From NCBI RefSeq assembly GCF_003859805.1, contig NZ_RQZG01000001.1:475553-539552 (forward strand): a stretch of DNA of 64,000 nucleotides, given 5' to 3'. This DNA is from Arachnia propionica (GTDB lineage: Bacteria > Actinomycetota > Actinomycetes > Propionibacteriales > Propionibacteriaceae). Within the stretch, counting starts at the first letter, position 1; each line of letters starts with the position of its first letter. The notes beneath the pieces are model-generated. The model ran no database searches, was not told the DNA's origin, and saw only the letters and a program-made list of their open reading frames with translations. This document shows, piece by piece, positions 1 to 8,915 of the stretch. A program made the position numbers and the translations under genes.

Positions 1-644
1 TGCCAGGGCTGCTGGCCCGGGTGCTGCGGGGGGTGCTGCCCGTGCTGCGGGGAACCGTACTGCTGGGGCGGCTGCCCGACGTAGGGCTGCTGGGCGGGCA
101 TGTGGCCCTGCGGACCTGCGGGGAACGGCTGTCCCGGCAGGGCCGGGCCTCGCTTCGCCTTCAGGATCAGGACCAGCTGCACGACCGCACCCGCCAGGAA
201 GACCAGGGTCCCGATGAGCAGGAGGATGACTCCCCATCCGGGACTGATGCTGGCCCCGTACTTGTTGGCATCCCCGATGACCTTGGCACCGTTGATGAGA
301 TTGATGAGCAGGATCAGCAGGATCAGGACACCGGCGACCAGGACGACGATCGGCGGCCAGATCTGGTTCTTGAGTGCCGGCAGGAAGGCACCGAGAGCCA
401 GGAGGGCGACAGCGACGATGGCGAGGACGAGGGTGAGCCTCCCATCACCATCTTGATCCAGTCCACTGACCTCCAGGGTCTGGCCCAGGAAACTGGCCGA
501 CACCCAGGTGCCGCAGGATCCGATGATGGCCAACAGTGCACCCCCAAGCCCGATGAACGCCCCGACCGGGGCTGCTGGGGTGGGGCCGCCAGGGGGCTGG
601 GGTGGGCCGCCATAGGGCATCTGGTACTGGGGCTGGGTGGACAT
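1..644 (-). CDS. Membrane protein with Pro/Gln-rich tails (3' end outside window)
   Basis: The reading frame starts at the ATG at 644 and is still open at base 1, so the C-terminus is missing. The N-terminus (MSTQPQYQMPYGG) is rich in Pro, Gln and Gly. Four hydrophobic segments follow, around residues 28-50, 65-85, 90-112 and 125-150. The rest is a Pro/Gln/Gly/His-rich cytoplasmic-type tail with repeated QQP and PQQ patterns. Such low-complexity tails on small four-helix proteins are common in actinobacteria and usually have no known function. I do not recognise a specific family. The opposite strand is also open over this stretch, but its translation is compositionally biased and lacks domain features. 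Confidence 0.72.
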   Translation of the reverse strand, partial: MSTQPQYQMPYGGPPQPPGGPTPAAPVGAFIGLGGALLAIIGSCGTWVSASFLGQTLEVSGLDQDGDGRLTLVLAIVAVALLALGAFLPALKNQIWPPIVVLVAGVLILLILLINLINGAKVIGDANKYGASISPGWGVILLLIGTLVFLAGAVVQLVLILKAKRGPALPGQPFPAGPQGHMPAQQPYVGQPPQQYGSPQHGQHPPQHPGQQPW

Positions 645-716
645 GGTGTCCCTTCCGCTCGGGGATGTGTCAGCGCCCATCTTGGTCCAGATCCGCGCCG
701 ACCGCCAGCCCTCGCT

Positions 717-1802
717 TCATCCCCCGAAGGTCAGGGCATGGGCGGTGACCCCTGCGCTGAACCGCAGTTCGACGAGGGTACCGGTGGTGAAACGGGGCAG
801 TTCCACCAAGCGGTGCAGCCTGCTCACCTCGACCTGTGCCACGCCGTCGGTCACATCCTGCCCGGGGAAATCGGCTCCCCCGTTCACCCGGACCTCGACG
901 GTGCTGCCGGGTGGCCCGCCCGCGACGAGGAACAGTTTCGCGCCGTCGAATCGGATGCCGAGGCCCGCCCCGTCACTCAGTGCCGTGATGGAGTCCTCAC
1001 CGATCTGCCACTCACCGTCGAGGTGCCACTGGTTGCTGGCCAACTCACCCGCCGGGGTGTAGTCGAACAACTGCGGATCCAGATCAGGGGTGCCGTTGTA
1101 GCCGAAGGTGCGTGCGAGCCCCAGGTGGATCTCCGGGGTCTGTCCTGCCGTGGCCTGCCCGTCGGGAACAGCGGAGGTCGTCGGTCCCTCGGCCTGCAGC
1201 AGTTCCCGGATCCGTTGCTCGGTCTCCTCGTATGCCCCCTCCCCGTGGTGGTTGAACACGATCCTGCCCTCCCTGTCGATGAGGTACCTCGAGGGCCAGT
1301 ACGAGTTCTCGTAGGCCCGCCAGGTCACGAAGTCGTTGTCAAGGGCCACCGGATACCTGATCCCGGCCTCCTCGACGGCCCGTTCCACGTTGGCCGGGAG
1401 TCGCTCGAAGGCGAACTCCGGGGCGTGCACCCCGATGATCTCCAGCCCCTGGTCGTGGTAGCTCTCGTACCAGGCGTTGAGGTGGGGCTGGGTGCGCACG
1501 CAGTTGATGCAGGAGTAGGTCCAGAAGTCGACGAGCACCACCTTCCCCCTCAGTTCTGCCAGGCTCAACGGATCGGTGTTGATCCAGGCCTCGATCCCGG
1601 AGAGTTCCGGTGCCTCACGTGTGGCCGCCGTCCCGCCTGCGGTGGGGGTCACCGCCTGAGGGGACGAGAGGGTCTCCGGCGCTCGGGTGACGGGTGGCCT
1701 CGCCAGGTCGAGGATCGCCAGGGTCGCGATGAGGGCGACCACCACGGTGAGCGCCCCGATGAGGCGGGGGTGTCGCCACCTCTTCGGGGGTGAGGACGTC
1801 AT
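717..1802 (-). CDS. Membrane-anchored thioredoxin-like protein (TlpA/DipZ C-terminal type)
   Basis: This 361-residue protein has a signal anchor at about residues 14-34, a Thr/Pro-rich linker, and a thioredoxin fold from about 65 to 205. The redox motif is CINC at residues 98-101, preceded by VDFWTYS. The C-terminal 150 residues resemble the extracytoplasmic beta-rich domain that follows thioredoxin in DipZ-type proteins, but the CcdA membrane module of DipZ is absent. The expected role is an extracytoplasmic thiol-disulfide oxidoreductase. It lies 12 bases downstream of the RclA-like gene on the same strand, so the two are probably co-transcribed. The substrate is unknown. Confidence 0.82.
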   Translation of the reverse strand: MTSSPPKRWRHPRLIGALTVVVALIATLAILDLARPPVTRAPETLSSPQAVTPTAGGTAATREAPELSGIEAWINTDPLSLAELRGKVVLVDFWTYSCINCVRTQPHLNAWYESYHDQGLEIIGVHAPEFAFERLPANVERAVEEAGIRYPVALDNDFVTWRAYENSYWPSRYLIDREGRIVFNHHGEGAYEETEQRIRELLQAEGPTTSAVPDGQATAGQTPEIHLGLARTFGYNGTPDLDPQLFDYTPAGELASNQWHLDGEWQIGEDSITALSDGAGLGIRFDGAKLFLVAGGPPGSTVEVRVNGGADFPGQDVTDGVAQVEVSRLHRLVELPRFTTGTLVELRFSAGVTAHALTFGG

Positions 1803-1814
1803 GGTGTGTCCTCC

Positions 1815-3188
1815 TCAGGCGAGGTGGGCGAACAGGTCGTTGAACGCCTCGGTCATCGACGGGTGGGTCCAGATCCCGTCGCGGAGCTCGCTCGCCCTGA
1901 CCCCGGCACGCATCGCCAGGGCGATCGTGTTGATCAGTTCATGGGAGTCGTGGGCCAGGAGGGTGGCGCCAAGGATCTCCCCCGTCCCGGCATCGACGAC
2001 GGCCTTCATCACCCCGTGGGGTTGACCGACGATCTTCGCCCTGGGCACGATCGCCATGTCGGCCACCCGCCGCACCGCGGTCAGCAGGGGCCGCCCCGTC
2101 GCCTCGGCCTCGGTGAAGGTCATGCCGACGCTGGCCAGCGGCGGTTCGGTGAACACGACACTCGGCACCGCCACGCGGTCCTTCGTGGAGCGTCGCCCCT
2201 CCCCCTCCAGCTGGTCGAGCACGACCCGGAAGTCGTCGAGGGAGATGTAGGTGAACTGCGGTCCCCCGTTGACATCCCCGACCGCGAAGACCCCGGGGAC
2301 GGTGGTGCGACAGTACTCGTCGACGACGACCTCGCCCCGCTGCCCCAGCGCGATGCCGACCTCCTCGAGCCCCAGTCCCGCCGTCAGGGGGCGCCGACCG
2401 AGGGCGGCGAGCACCAGGTCACCCTCGACGTCGTGAGCGTCACCGGAGGCATCGGTCCAGGTGACGCGGACCCGCTCCGCCTCGTCGACGACCCGGGTCG
2501 CGGTGGCCGAGGTCAGCACGGTGACCCCGCTGGCCTCCAGCAGCTTCCGGATCTCCTCCGAGATGTCGGGATCGGCGGCCTCCATCAGACGTGACCCACG
2601 TTGCAGGACGGTGACCTTCACCCCGAAGGCGGCCTGCATCGCGGCGAACTCGACACCGATGTAGCCACCTCCCAGGATCACCAGGCTCTCCGGACGCTTC
2701 GCCAGGGCCAGGACTCCGGTGCTGGTGAGCACCTTCCGGCTCTCCTGAAGGCCCGGGATCGGGGGCAGCACCGCAGTCGCCCCGGTGTTGATGACGATGG
2801 TCTCGGCACGCACCGTGATCTCGTCGCCACCGCCTCGGACCAGGAGTGTGTGGGGATCGACGAACCGGGCGTGCCCGGTGATGACCGTCGCGGTCTCGGG
2901 GGAGTCGAAGATCTCGAAGTTCTTGGCCCGCATCGCGGCGGTGAGGGTGGTCTTGCGTTCTGCCGCCCGGGCGAACCAGTCACTCGGGTCCTGGTCCCGG
3001 TCCGGGTGGTTCGCGGACCAGATGAGTGCCTTGGTCGGCACACACCCGATGTTGATGCAGGTTCCCCCGTACATCTCCTCGGACTGCTCGATGATGGCCA
3101 CCCGTCGGCCACGGGCCGCCAGTGTCCCGGCCAGGGTCTTGCCCCCCTTGCCGAAACCGATCACCGCCACGTCGAAGGTCTGTTCCAT
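1815..3188 (-). CDS. rclA: RclA-like pyridine nucleotide-disulfide oxidoreductase
   Basis: This is a 457-residue flavoprotein of the glutathione reductase / mercuric reductase superfamily. The N-terminus has the FAD-binding motif GFGKGGKTLAG and the redox pair Cys44-Cys49 in GGTCINIGCVPTK. A central NAD(P)H-binding GGGYIGVEFA and a C-terminal dimerisation domain follow. The GFGKxGKTLA start and MYGGTCINIGC are characteristic of RclA, the hypothiocyanous-acid / reactive-chlorine resistance reductase, rather than of dihydrolipoamide dehydrogenase or MerA. No N-terminal metal-binding domain is present. The same-strand neighbour is an exported thioredoxin, which fits a thiol-stress role. Substrate assignment rests on family resemblance. 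Confidence 0.8.
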   Translation of the reverse strand: MEQTFDVAVIGFGKGGKTLAGTLAARGRRVAIIEQSEEMYGGTCINIGCVPTKALIWSANHPDRDQDPSDWFARAAERKTTLTAAMRAKNFEIFDSPETATVITGHARFVDPHTLLVRGGGDEITVRAETIVINTGATAVLPPIPGLQESRKVLTSTGVLALAKRPESLVILGGGYIGVEFAAMQAAFGVKVTVLQRGSRLMEAADPDISEEIRKLLEASGVTVLTSATATRVVDEAERVRVTWTDASGDAHDVEGDLVLAALGRRPLTAGLGLEEVGIALGQRGEVVVDEYCRTTVPGVFAVGDVNGGPQFTYISLDDFRVVLDQLEGEGRRSTKDRVAVPSVVFTEPPLASVGMTFTEAEATGRPLLTAVRRVADMAIVPRAKIVGQPHGVMKAVVDAGTGEILGATLLAHDSHELINTIALAMRAGVRASELRDGIWTHPSMTEAFNDLFAHLA

Positions 3189-3280
3189 GTCGTCCCCATC
3201 CGTTCAAGATCTCTGCCCGATGAGGCTACCCGCTCCTGACATGGCGGGCGTGTGGGTGACAGCCTCGATATGCTCGCGGC

Positions 3281-4273
3281 GTGAGTCCAGTGATCCGGGT
3301 GCGGCACCTGCGCAAGGAGTTCGTCCGGCCCGCCGAGTTCGAGGGCCGGTTCGCCTCGCTGCGGCGTCTGTTCTCCCGGCAACGGGTGACGAAGGTGGCC
3401 GTCGACGACGTCTCGTTCGACATCGATGCGGGCGAGTTGGTCGGGTACCTCGGCAGCAACGGTGCGGGGAAGTCCACCACGATCAAGATGTTGACCGGGA
3501 TCCTGGTACCGACCTCGGGTCAGGTGGAGGTGGCCGGACACACCCCGTGGCGGGAGCGTCGGACCCAGGCCTCCCGCATGGGAGCGGTGTTCGGCCAGCG
3601 CAGCCAGCTGTGGTACGACCTGCCGCTGCGGGACTCCCTCGAGGTGATCCGCGATCTCTACGGCATCGCCGAGCACGACTACAGACAGCGGTTGGGGATG
3701 TTCACCGAGCTGCTGAACATGACCGACTTCCTGGAGACCCCGGTGCGGTTCCTGTCGTTGGGCCAGCGGATGCGCGGGGACCTGACCGCGGCGTTGCTGC
3801 ACCAACCGACGGTGGTCTATCTCGATGAGCCGACGGTGGGCCTGGACGTGGTGGCCAAGCAGCGCATCCGCCAGTTCATCGCCGAGATCAACCAGGAGCT
3901 GGGCACGACGGTGATCCTCACCACCCATGACATGGATGATGTCGAGGCCCTGTGTCAGCGGGTGGTGATGATCGACCAGGGCCGGGTGCTCTTCGACGGT
4001 TCCCTCGCCCAGCTGCGCAGCCGCTACGTCCGGGAGCGCACCGTGACCATCACCCCGGCTCCTGGTGTCGACCCCGCCGTCATCGATGTGCCCGGGACGA
4101 CGGTGAGCGTGGTCGACGGCAAGGCGGTGCTGACCCACGATCCCGAGGCCATCAGCACACCGCAGGTGATCGCCGCGGTGACCGGTGCCTGGGAGGTCGC
4201 GGACCTGACGGTCGGTGAGGCGAGTCTCAGCGATGTCGTCGCACGGATCTACGCGGAGCACCCGGGGCGATGA
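3281..4273 (+). CDS. ABC transporter ATP-binding protein (ABC-2 export type)
   Basis: This 330-residue nucleotide-binding subunit starts at a GTG. The Walker A motif is GSNGAGKSTT (about residues 58-67). The signature is LSLGQRMRGDL, and Walker B is VVYLDEPTVGLD, followed by the switch His in TTHDMDD. The N-terminal 20-35 residue insertion (FEGRFASLRRLFSRQ) is typical of the ABC exporters that pair with two PF06182-type membrane subunits. Its stop overlaps the next ATG (ATGA at 4270-4273), and a third gene also overlaps, so the three subunits are translationally coupled. The transported substrate cannot be read from sequence; related systems are annotated as viologen or drug exporters. Confidence 0.9.
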   Translation: MSPVIRVRHLRKEFVRPAEFEGRFASLRRLFSRQRVTKVAVDDVSFDIDAGELVGYLGSNGAGKSTTIKMLTGILVPTSGQVEVAGHTPWRERRTQASRMGAVFGQRSQLWYDLPLRDSLEVIRDLYGIAEHDYRQRLGMFTELLNMTDFLETPVRFLSLGQRMRGDLTAALLHQPTVVYLDEPTVGLDVVAKQRIRQFIAEINQELGTTVILTTHDMDDVEALCQRVVMIDQGRVLFDGSLAQLRSRYVRERTVTITPAPGVDPAVIDVPGTTVSVVDGKAVLTHDPEAISTPQVIAAVTGAWEVADLTVGEASLSDVVARIYAEHPGR

Positions 4274-5070
4274 GCAGCTGGTGGACTGCACTGCGCGGCC
4301 CGGTGCGGGCGGCGTTCCGCACCGGCTGGGTGTACCGCTTGAACGTCGTGACGGCGACACTCGGGCTGTTGCTGCAGGTGTGGCTGCTCAGCGTGGTATG
4401 GCGCAGTGTCTACGGTGGCGCCACGAAGGTGCGCGGCATCGAGGTGACGCAGGCGGTGAGCTACGCGGTGCTGGCGGTGTGCATCCAGACCGCGCTGATG
4501 CCGTGGGAGTTCTCCTCGTTGAACCAGCGGGTGCGCAGCGGTCAGGTGGGGATCGACATGATCCGTCCCGTCGGGCTGCTCCCCCAGGTGCTGGCCCACA
4601 ATCTCGGCACCTTCCTGGCCCAGACCCCCATCGCCGTGATCGGCCTGGTGTGGGCCGTCGCCATCGGTGCACTGAGTCTGCCTCCCGACGCCGCCGTCGT
4701 CGTCTCGTGGCTGCTCGCCACGCTGCTCGGGGTGGCCCTGACGTTGTTGATGAACCTGTTGATGTCGATGGCCTGTTTCTGGTCGTTGGAGATCGGTGGG
4801 TACCTGATGCTCTACCGGCTGGGTTCCGCGCTGCTGTCCGGGGCCCTGATCCCACTGTGGTTCATGCCCGGATGGTTGGCCGGGCTGCTGGACTGGTTGC
4901 CGTTCCGGGCCCAGATGTTCACCCCCTTGTCCATCTACTTCGGCCAGGTCTCGGGCACCGAGGCGTGGTTCGCGATCCTGGGGCAGCTCGGGTGGATCGG
5001 CGTGGTCGTGGCCCTGCTTCACGTGGTGTGGCGACGGGCCGAGCACAAGGTGGTGGTGCTGGGTGGCTGA
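4270..5070 (+). CDS. ABC-2 family transporter permease (DUF990/PF06182 type)
   Basis: This 266-residue integral membrane protein has about six hydrophobic segments and begins MSSWWTALRGPVRAAFRTGW. The conserved-looking stretch VRSGQVGIDMIRPVGL after the second helix pair resembles the cytoplasmic loop of PF06182 permeases. It overlaps the ATPase gene by 4 bases and the following permease gene by 8. It would form a heteromeric exporter with those two products. Confidence 0.85.
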   Translation: MSSWWTALRGPVRAAFRTGWVYRLNVVTATLGLLLQVWLLSVVWRSVYGGATKVRGIEVTQAVSYAVLAVCIQTALMPWEFSSLNQRVRSGQVGIDMIRPVGLLPQVLAHNLGTFLAQTPIAVIGLVWAVAIGALSLPPDAAVVVSWLLATLLGVALTLLMNLLMSMACFWSLEIGGYLMLYRLGSALLSGALIPLWFMPGWLAGLLDWLPFRAQMFTPLSIYFGQVSGTEAWFAILGQLGWIGVVVALLHVVWRRAEHKVVVLGG

Positions 5071-5881
5071 ACAACGTCTGCCCGGGACCGTGCGGGCCTG
5101 GTGGATCCTGGAACGGACAGCGCTGAGGGCCCAGTCCCAGTACCGGGCGAACCTGTTCATGGGTTTCATCGGCGGCCTCACCTACCAGGGCATCCAGGTG
5201 GCGTTCCTGGCGCTGCTGCTCCAGGGCTTCGGCATGATCGGCGGATGGGGTTTCGCTGAACTGGGGTTGGTGGTCGGCATCCGGCTGGCCGCCCACGCCT
5301 GCTACGTGATGCCCTTCGGGGCGTTGATCGACACCTCACGGCTGATCCACAGCGGGGACTTCGACCAGCTGTTGATCCGTCCCACGAATCCGTTCCTGCA
5401 GGTCGTGACCCGCCGGTTCAACATCCTCACCATCGGTGACGGCCTGCTGGGTCTCGGCGCGCTGATCGCCTTCGCCGTGGCGGCTCCGGTGGAGTGGAAC
5501 TGGTGGCGGATCTGCTATCTGCTCGCCGCCGTCGTCGGGGGTGGGCTGGTGGAGACCGCGATCCAGGTGGCCATCGCCTCCGTGGCCTTCCGGGCGGGGA
5601 ACGTGTTCGCGCTGCAGGCACTGGCGGATCGCACCATCACCGTGTTCGGGATCTACCCGTTGACCATCTTCGGGCCGGTCGGCCTGCTCGCCCTGTGTCT
5701 GCTGTTCCCCCTGGGATTCATCGCCTACCTTCCGGCGACCGCCCTGCTGGGACGGGTGGCCGAGGTGCCGCTGCCGTCGTGGGCGGTGTGGTTGTCCCCG
5801 CTGGCCGGCTGGGTGCTGTTCCCCCTGGCCGTGGCGTTGTTCCAGCGCATGTCACGCCACTACACCAGCCCTGGCGCCTGA
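5063..5881 (+). CDS. ABC-2 family transporter permease, second subunit
   Basis: This 272-residue membrane protein starts at a GTG (5063) inside the end of the preceding gene. It has about six transmembrane segments and the loop IHSGDFDQLLIRPTNPFLQ, equivalent to the RSGQVGIDMIRPVG loop of its partner, so the two permeases are paralogous halves. Its 3' end overlaps the convergent MFS gene by 22 bases. It is the third gene of the ABC exporter operon. Confidence 0.85.
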   Translation: MAEQRLPGTVRAWWILERTALRAQSQYRANLFMGFIGGLTYQGIQVAFLALLLQGFGMIGGWGFAELGLVVGIRLAAHACYVMPFGALIDTSRLIHSGDFDQLLIRPTNPFLQVVTRRFNILTIGDGLLGLGALIAFAVAAPVEWNWWRICYLLAAVVGGGLVETAIQVAIASVAFRAGNVFALQALADRTITVFGIYPLTIFGPVGLLALCLLFPLGFIAYLPATALLGRVAEVPLPSWAVWLSPLAGWVLFPLAVALFQRMSRHYTSPGA

Positions 5882-7140
5882 TCCACCTGCCACTGCTCAG
5901 GCAGGTCGCGGTGGCGCCCGATGGATGAGCACCAGAAGCACAGGGCGGCCGTGCTGGTGGCCAGGACGGCGGAGAGCAGCGCGACGCCGTGGGGCAGGAT
6001 GCCCCCGAGCAGCCCACCGATGAGGGCGCCGACGGGCACGGCCCCGATGGTGACGAACCGACTGACCGATGCGGCCCGTCCCATGAGCTCCAGGGGTGTG
6101 GTCCGGGCACGGACCCCGGTGCCGCTGATGGCGGAGACCACCACCAGACAGCTGAAGCAGAAGTCGCTGACGGCGACCAGCGCCACCGCCGGCACGGGGA
6201 TGACGTGTCCCAGGGGCAGGATGAGTCCGGCCACGGGCAGCAGGCAGTAGCACACCAGGATGGTGCGGATCTCCCCCAGACGATTCCTGCATCGAAGCCC
6301 GATGAGGGAACCGACGATCCCGCCACCGGCACCGAGTGCTCCGGCCAGGGCGTACTGTTCCGGTGGGATAGCGAAGTCGCGGAGTGCGACGACGGTGACC
6401 AGCGTGGCGAAGACCCCTGCGCCGAGGTTGACCAGCCCGTTCGTGACGAGGAAGACCCGCAGCACGGCATGCTGGAGGGTGAAACCCAGCCCCGCACGCA
6501 GTGCTGCTCCGAAGGGCTCGGCCCGCTGACCTGCGGCGGCGACGCCCTCGTCCTTGATGCTGCTGATCGACCATGCTGACAACAGCGAGGTCAGGGCACC
6601 GACGACGTGGAGCCAGGGTGCGGCGATCCGCAGCAGCACCACCGAGACCAGGCCTGGGCCGATCACCCGCATGGTGGAATCGGTGGACTGTAGCCTGGCA
6701 GTGGCCTCGGAGACCTTGTCGGGGCCGACGAGTTGGGGCACGAAGGCGGTCTGCGCGGTGTCGGCGAGGACGGAACTGAAGCTCAGCACGGCCGCGACGA
6801 CCATCAGCTGGATGATGGTGAGGTGGCTCAGGGCGTGGGCGACGGGGATGCTCAGCATGGCTGCGGCGCGCACGACGTCGCTCCACAGCAGCACGCGTCG
6901 TTTGCGCCATCGGTCCACCCACACCCCGACCGGCAGTCCGATCAGGAGGTAGGCGATGTTGCCGAGCGCGGTGATGAGCCCGACCTGCCACGCCGTGGCC
7001 TCGAGCAGCACCACGGCCGTGACCGCGATCGCCAGGGTGGCGAACTGGCGCCCCAGCTCCTGGCAGAGGTTCGACGCCCAGAGCCTGCGGAAGTCACGAT
7101 GGTGGTGAACTGCCCTGCTCGTCGTGGTCCTCTGGCTCAC
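5860..7140 (-). CDS. MFS transporter (MefA/Tap-like, 12 TM)
   Basis: This 426-residue major facilitator protein starts at a GTG (7140) behind a strong AGGAGGAG. The first loop carries the MFS motif-A-like GVWVDRWRKRRVLL. Family resemblance is to the actinobacterial DHA3 group that includes macrolide and tetracycline exporters, but the substrate is not readable. It is divergent from the MarR gene at 7294, and an operator-like palindrome lies between them at 7256-7267, so MarR could control it. Confidence 0.86.
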   Translation of the reverse strand: MSQRTTTSRAVHHHRDFRRLWASNLCQELGRQFATLAIAVTAVVLLEATAWQVGLITALGNIAYLLIGLPVGVWVDRWRKRRVLLWSDVVRAAAMLSIPVAHALSHLTIIQLMVVAAVLSFSSVLADTAQTAFVPQLVGPDKVSEATARLQSTDSTMRVIGPGLVSVVLLRIAAPWLHVVGALTSLLSAWSISSIKDEGVAAAGQRAEPFGAALRAGLGFTLQHAVLRVFLVTNGLVNLGAGVFATLVTVVALRDFAIPPEQYALAGALGAGGGIVGSLIGLRCRNRLGEIRTILVCYCLLPVAGLILPLGHVIPVPAVALVAVSDFCFSCLVVVSAISGTGVRARTTPLELMGRAASVSRFVTIGAVPVGALIGGLLGGILPHGVALLSAVLATSTAALCFWCSSIGRHRDLPEQWQVDQAPGLV

Positions 7141-7255
7141 CCGATCTCCTCCTTCTGGGCGTTGCCCGGTGGTTCACCATCCCCTGACGGACGAATCCTG
7201 CGGCGGGTCTTCCGGCACCGTGCTTGAAACCGGACGACAGGAAGACCTAAAGTAG

Positions 7256-7267
7256 ATGCATGTGCAT
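7256..7267. promoter_or_regulatory. Candidate MarR operator 1
   Basis: The palindrome ATGCA-TG-TGCAT lies 27 bases upstream of the MarR start and between two divergent genes. Its architecture (5-base arms, central TG) is identical to the element at 7778-7789, downstream of marR. It probably mediates autoregulation. Confidence 0.55.
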
Positions 7268-7293
7268 GGATCGCGGTTCGAGGAAAGTGACGC

Positions 7294-7734
7294 ATGAGCG
7301 CCCTTGAGGACTCCTGGGCACTGGTCACCGCCACCGTGGGAGCCGTCGAGCTCGGCCTCGGGCGTTGGCTCGCGAGCAACCACTCCCTCGTTCTCAGCGA
7401 CTACCGTGCGCTGACCGTGTTGACCCGCTCCCCTGATCGCGAGCTCCGGATCAGCGAGCTCGCCAACCGCCTCGGCCTGAAACAGAGTTCCGCGACCCGG
7501 CTCGTGGAGCGGCTCGAGGACAAGGGTCTCGTCTTCCGCGACGCCTGCCCTGAGGATGGCCGCGGCGTCTATGCCGTCGTGACCCCACAGGGCATCGCCC
7601 TCACCGAGGAACTGCGCACCGGCTACGACGAGAAACTCACGGAGCTGCTGACAGAACACGCCAGCAGCGCGCCAGGCGCAACCCGCGAGGCGATCCGTGG
7701 CGCCTTCCACACCGCCGGGGACCAGTTCTCCTGA
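7294..7734 (+). CDS. MarR family transcriptional regulator
   Basis: This 146-residue winged-helix regulator has the recognition region LRISELANRLGLKQSSATRLVERLEDKGLV, followed by the wing FRDACPEDGRGVYAVVTPQG. The order and spacing are those of MarR/SlyA proteins. It is divergent from the MFS gene and heads the DsbA-like, deaminase and SMR gene row. Matching palindromes before it and after it suggest it represses itself and the downstream operon, probably in response to an electrophile or drug. Confidence 0.88.
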   Translation: MSALEDSWALVTATVGAVELGLGRWLASNHSLVLSDYRALTVLTRSPDRELRISELANRLGLKQSSATRLVERLEDKGLVFRDACPEDGRGVYAVVTPQGIALTEELRTGYDEKLTELLTEHASSAPGATREAIRGAFHTAGDQFS

Positions 7735-7777
7735 CCACAGCACCCAGCCACACAGAACCATGACCACACCCATATAC

Positions 7778-7789
7778 ATGTATGTACAT
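7778..7789. promoter_or_regulatory. Candidate MarR operator 2
   Basis: The palindrome ATGTA-TG-TACAT lies 21 bases upstream of the DsbA-like gene start. It shares the pattern ATGYA-TG-TRCAT with the element at 7256-7267. An overlapping TACATGTA makes the site locally dyad-rich. Confidence 0.55.
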
Positions 7790-7810
7790 GCAGATGGAAA
7801 GGAAATCACG

Positions 7811-8422
7811 ATGCCCATACCAGTGGAGGTCTTCATCGACGTCGTCTGCCCGTTCTGTCTCCTCATCGAGCCGACTCTTGACGAACTCCAGCACACGCGC
7901 GACGTCGAGCTAGAGATCCGTCCGTTCGAGCTGCGCCCAGCACCGGTCCCGACCCTCCGCCCCGAGGACGACTACCTGCCGCGGGTGTGGCGCGAGGCCG
8001 TGCTTCCCCTGGCATCCCGGCTCAAGATACCCATCACCCTTCCAACCATCTCACCTCAGCCCCGTTCCGAGCGGGCCTTCCTCATTCTTCAGCTGGCCCG
8101 GGAGCAGGGCATCGGGAAGGCCTGGACCGACGCGGTGCTCAAGGCCTTCTTCCAGGAGGACAAGGACATCGGTTCCCCGCAGATCCTCATCGACATCGCG
8201 ACGTCGGTCGGGCTCGACCACGACGAGGTCACGGCTGCGCTCGGCAGCGAGGTACGGCGACGGCAGCATCAGGCGGACCTGAGACATGCCAGGGATGAGG
8301 TCGGGATCACGGCCGTCCCCGGAATCGTGGTCGCAGGTCACCTGCTCCCGGGAGTTCCGGACATCACCCGCCTCCAGGAAGCGGTCGATGCCGCTGCGTC
8401 TCGACCGGAGGTGAACCGATGA
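7811..8422 (+). CDS. DsbA family oxidoreductase (FrnE-like)
   Basis: This 203-residue protein starts at the ATG at 7811 behind GGAAAGGA; an upstream in-frame ATG would add a low-complexity leader that crosses the operator. The thioredoxin-like active site VCPFC has Cys13 and Cys16, and the helical insertion of DsbA/FrnE proteins follows. The cis-proline loop is near the C-terminus (GITAVPGIVVAG). No signal peptide is visible, so it is probably cytoplasmic and acts on small thiols or disulfides. The stop overlaps the start of the deaminase gene (ATGA at 8419), giving a coupled operon under the MarR palindrome. Confidence 0.85.
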   Translation: MPIPVEVFIDVVCPFCLLIEPTLDELQHTRDVELEIRPFELRPAPVPTLRPEDDYLPRVWREAVLPLASRLKIPITLPTISPQPRSERAFLILQLAREQGIGKAWTDAVLKAFFQEDKDIGSPQILIDIATSVGLDHDEVTAALGSEVRRRQHQADLRHARDEVGITAVPGIVVAGHLLPGVPDITRLQEAVDAAASRPEVNR

Positions 8423-8892
8423 GCTCCTTCCTCGAGACCATGATGAGCCGGGCCGTGGCCCACGCCGTGCAACACGTCAGCCGGGGCGGCCTTCCCTTCG
8501 TCGGGCTCGTCGTGCGGGACGGACAGGTCCTGTCAGGGTTCGGGGTCAACCGGGTCCTGGAAACTTCTGACCCGATGGCCCACGCCGAGATCGTCGCACT
8601 CCGGGAGGCCGTCGCCTCCCATGGGCAGGGAGGTCTCATCGGCGCAACCCTGCTGGCCACCGGGGAACCCTGTGGCATGTGTTGCCACCACGCGATCGCA
8701 CAGGGGATCAGGGACGTGCGGGTGGCGATCGATCGCGATGTGGCGGCCGAGCACGGTTTCGACTACCGCCCCAGCTACCCGGCGTTCAACATCGGCGACG
8801 ATCTTCGCGCCGCGATCATGCATCCCCTCCGAGTTCCGGGAGATCTGCTCCCCTTCACCTTGTTCCTCAACCGTCGCGCCCAGAAGGTGTGA
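8419..8892 (+). CDS. Nucleoside deaminase family protein (CDA fold)
   Basis: This 157-residue protein has the zinc-dependent deaminase signatures His55-Ala-Glu57 (MAHAEIVALR) and Pro84-Cys85-x-x-Cys88 (GEPCGMCC). That places it in the tRNA-adenosine / guanine / cytosine deaminase superfamily. The longer C-terminal tail (residues 100-157) differs from TadA. The location inside a redox and small-drug-export operon suggests a small-molecule deaminase rather than a tRNA enzyme, but the substrate is not known. Confidence 0.82.
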   Translation: MSSFLETMMSRAVAHAVQHVSRGGLPFVGLVVRDGQVLSGFGVNRVLETSDPMAHAEIVALREAVASHGQGGLIGATLLATGEPCGMCCHHAIAQGIRDVRVAIDRDVAAEHGFDYRPSYPAFNIGDDLRAAIMHPLRVPGDLLPFTLFLNRRAQKV

Positions 8893-8915
8893 CCTGACCA
8901 GATCGGAGTTCATCC

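Noticed and set aside
21..1793. A long plus-strand open frame of about 590 codons
   Set aside because: It is antisense to the truncated membrane protein and the thioredoxin gene, has no domains, and is caused by high GC.
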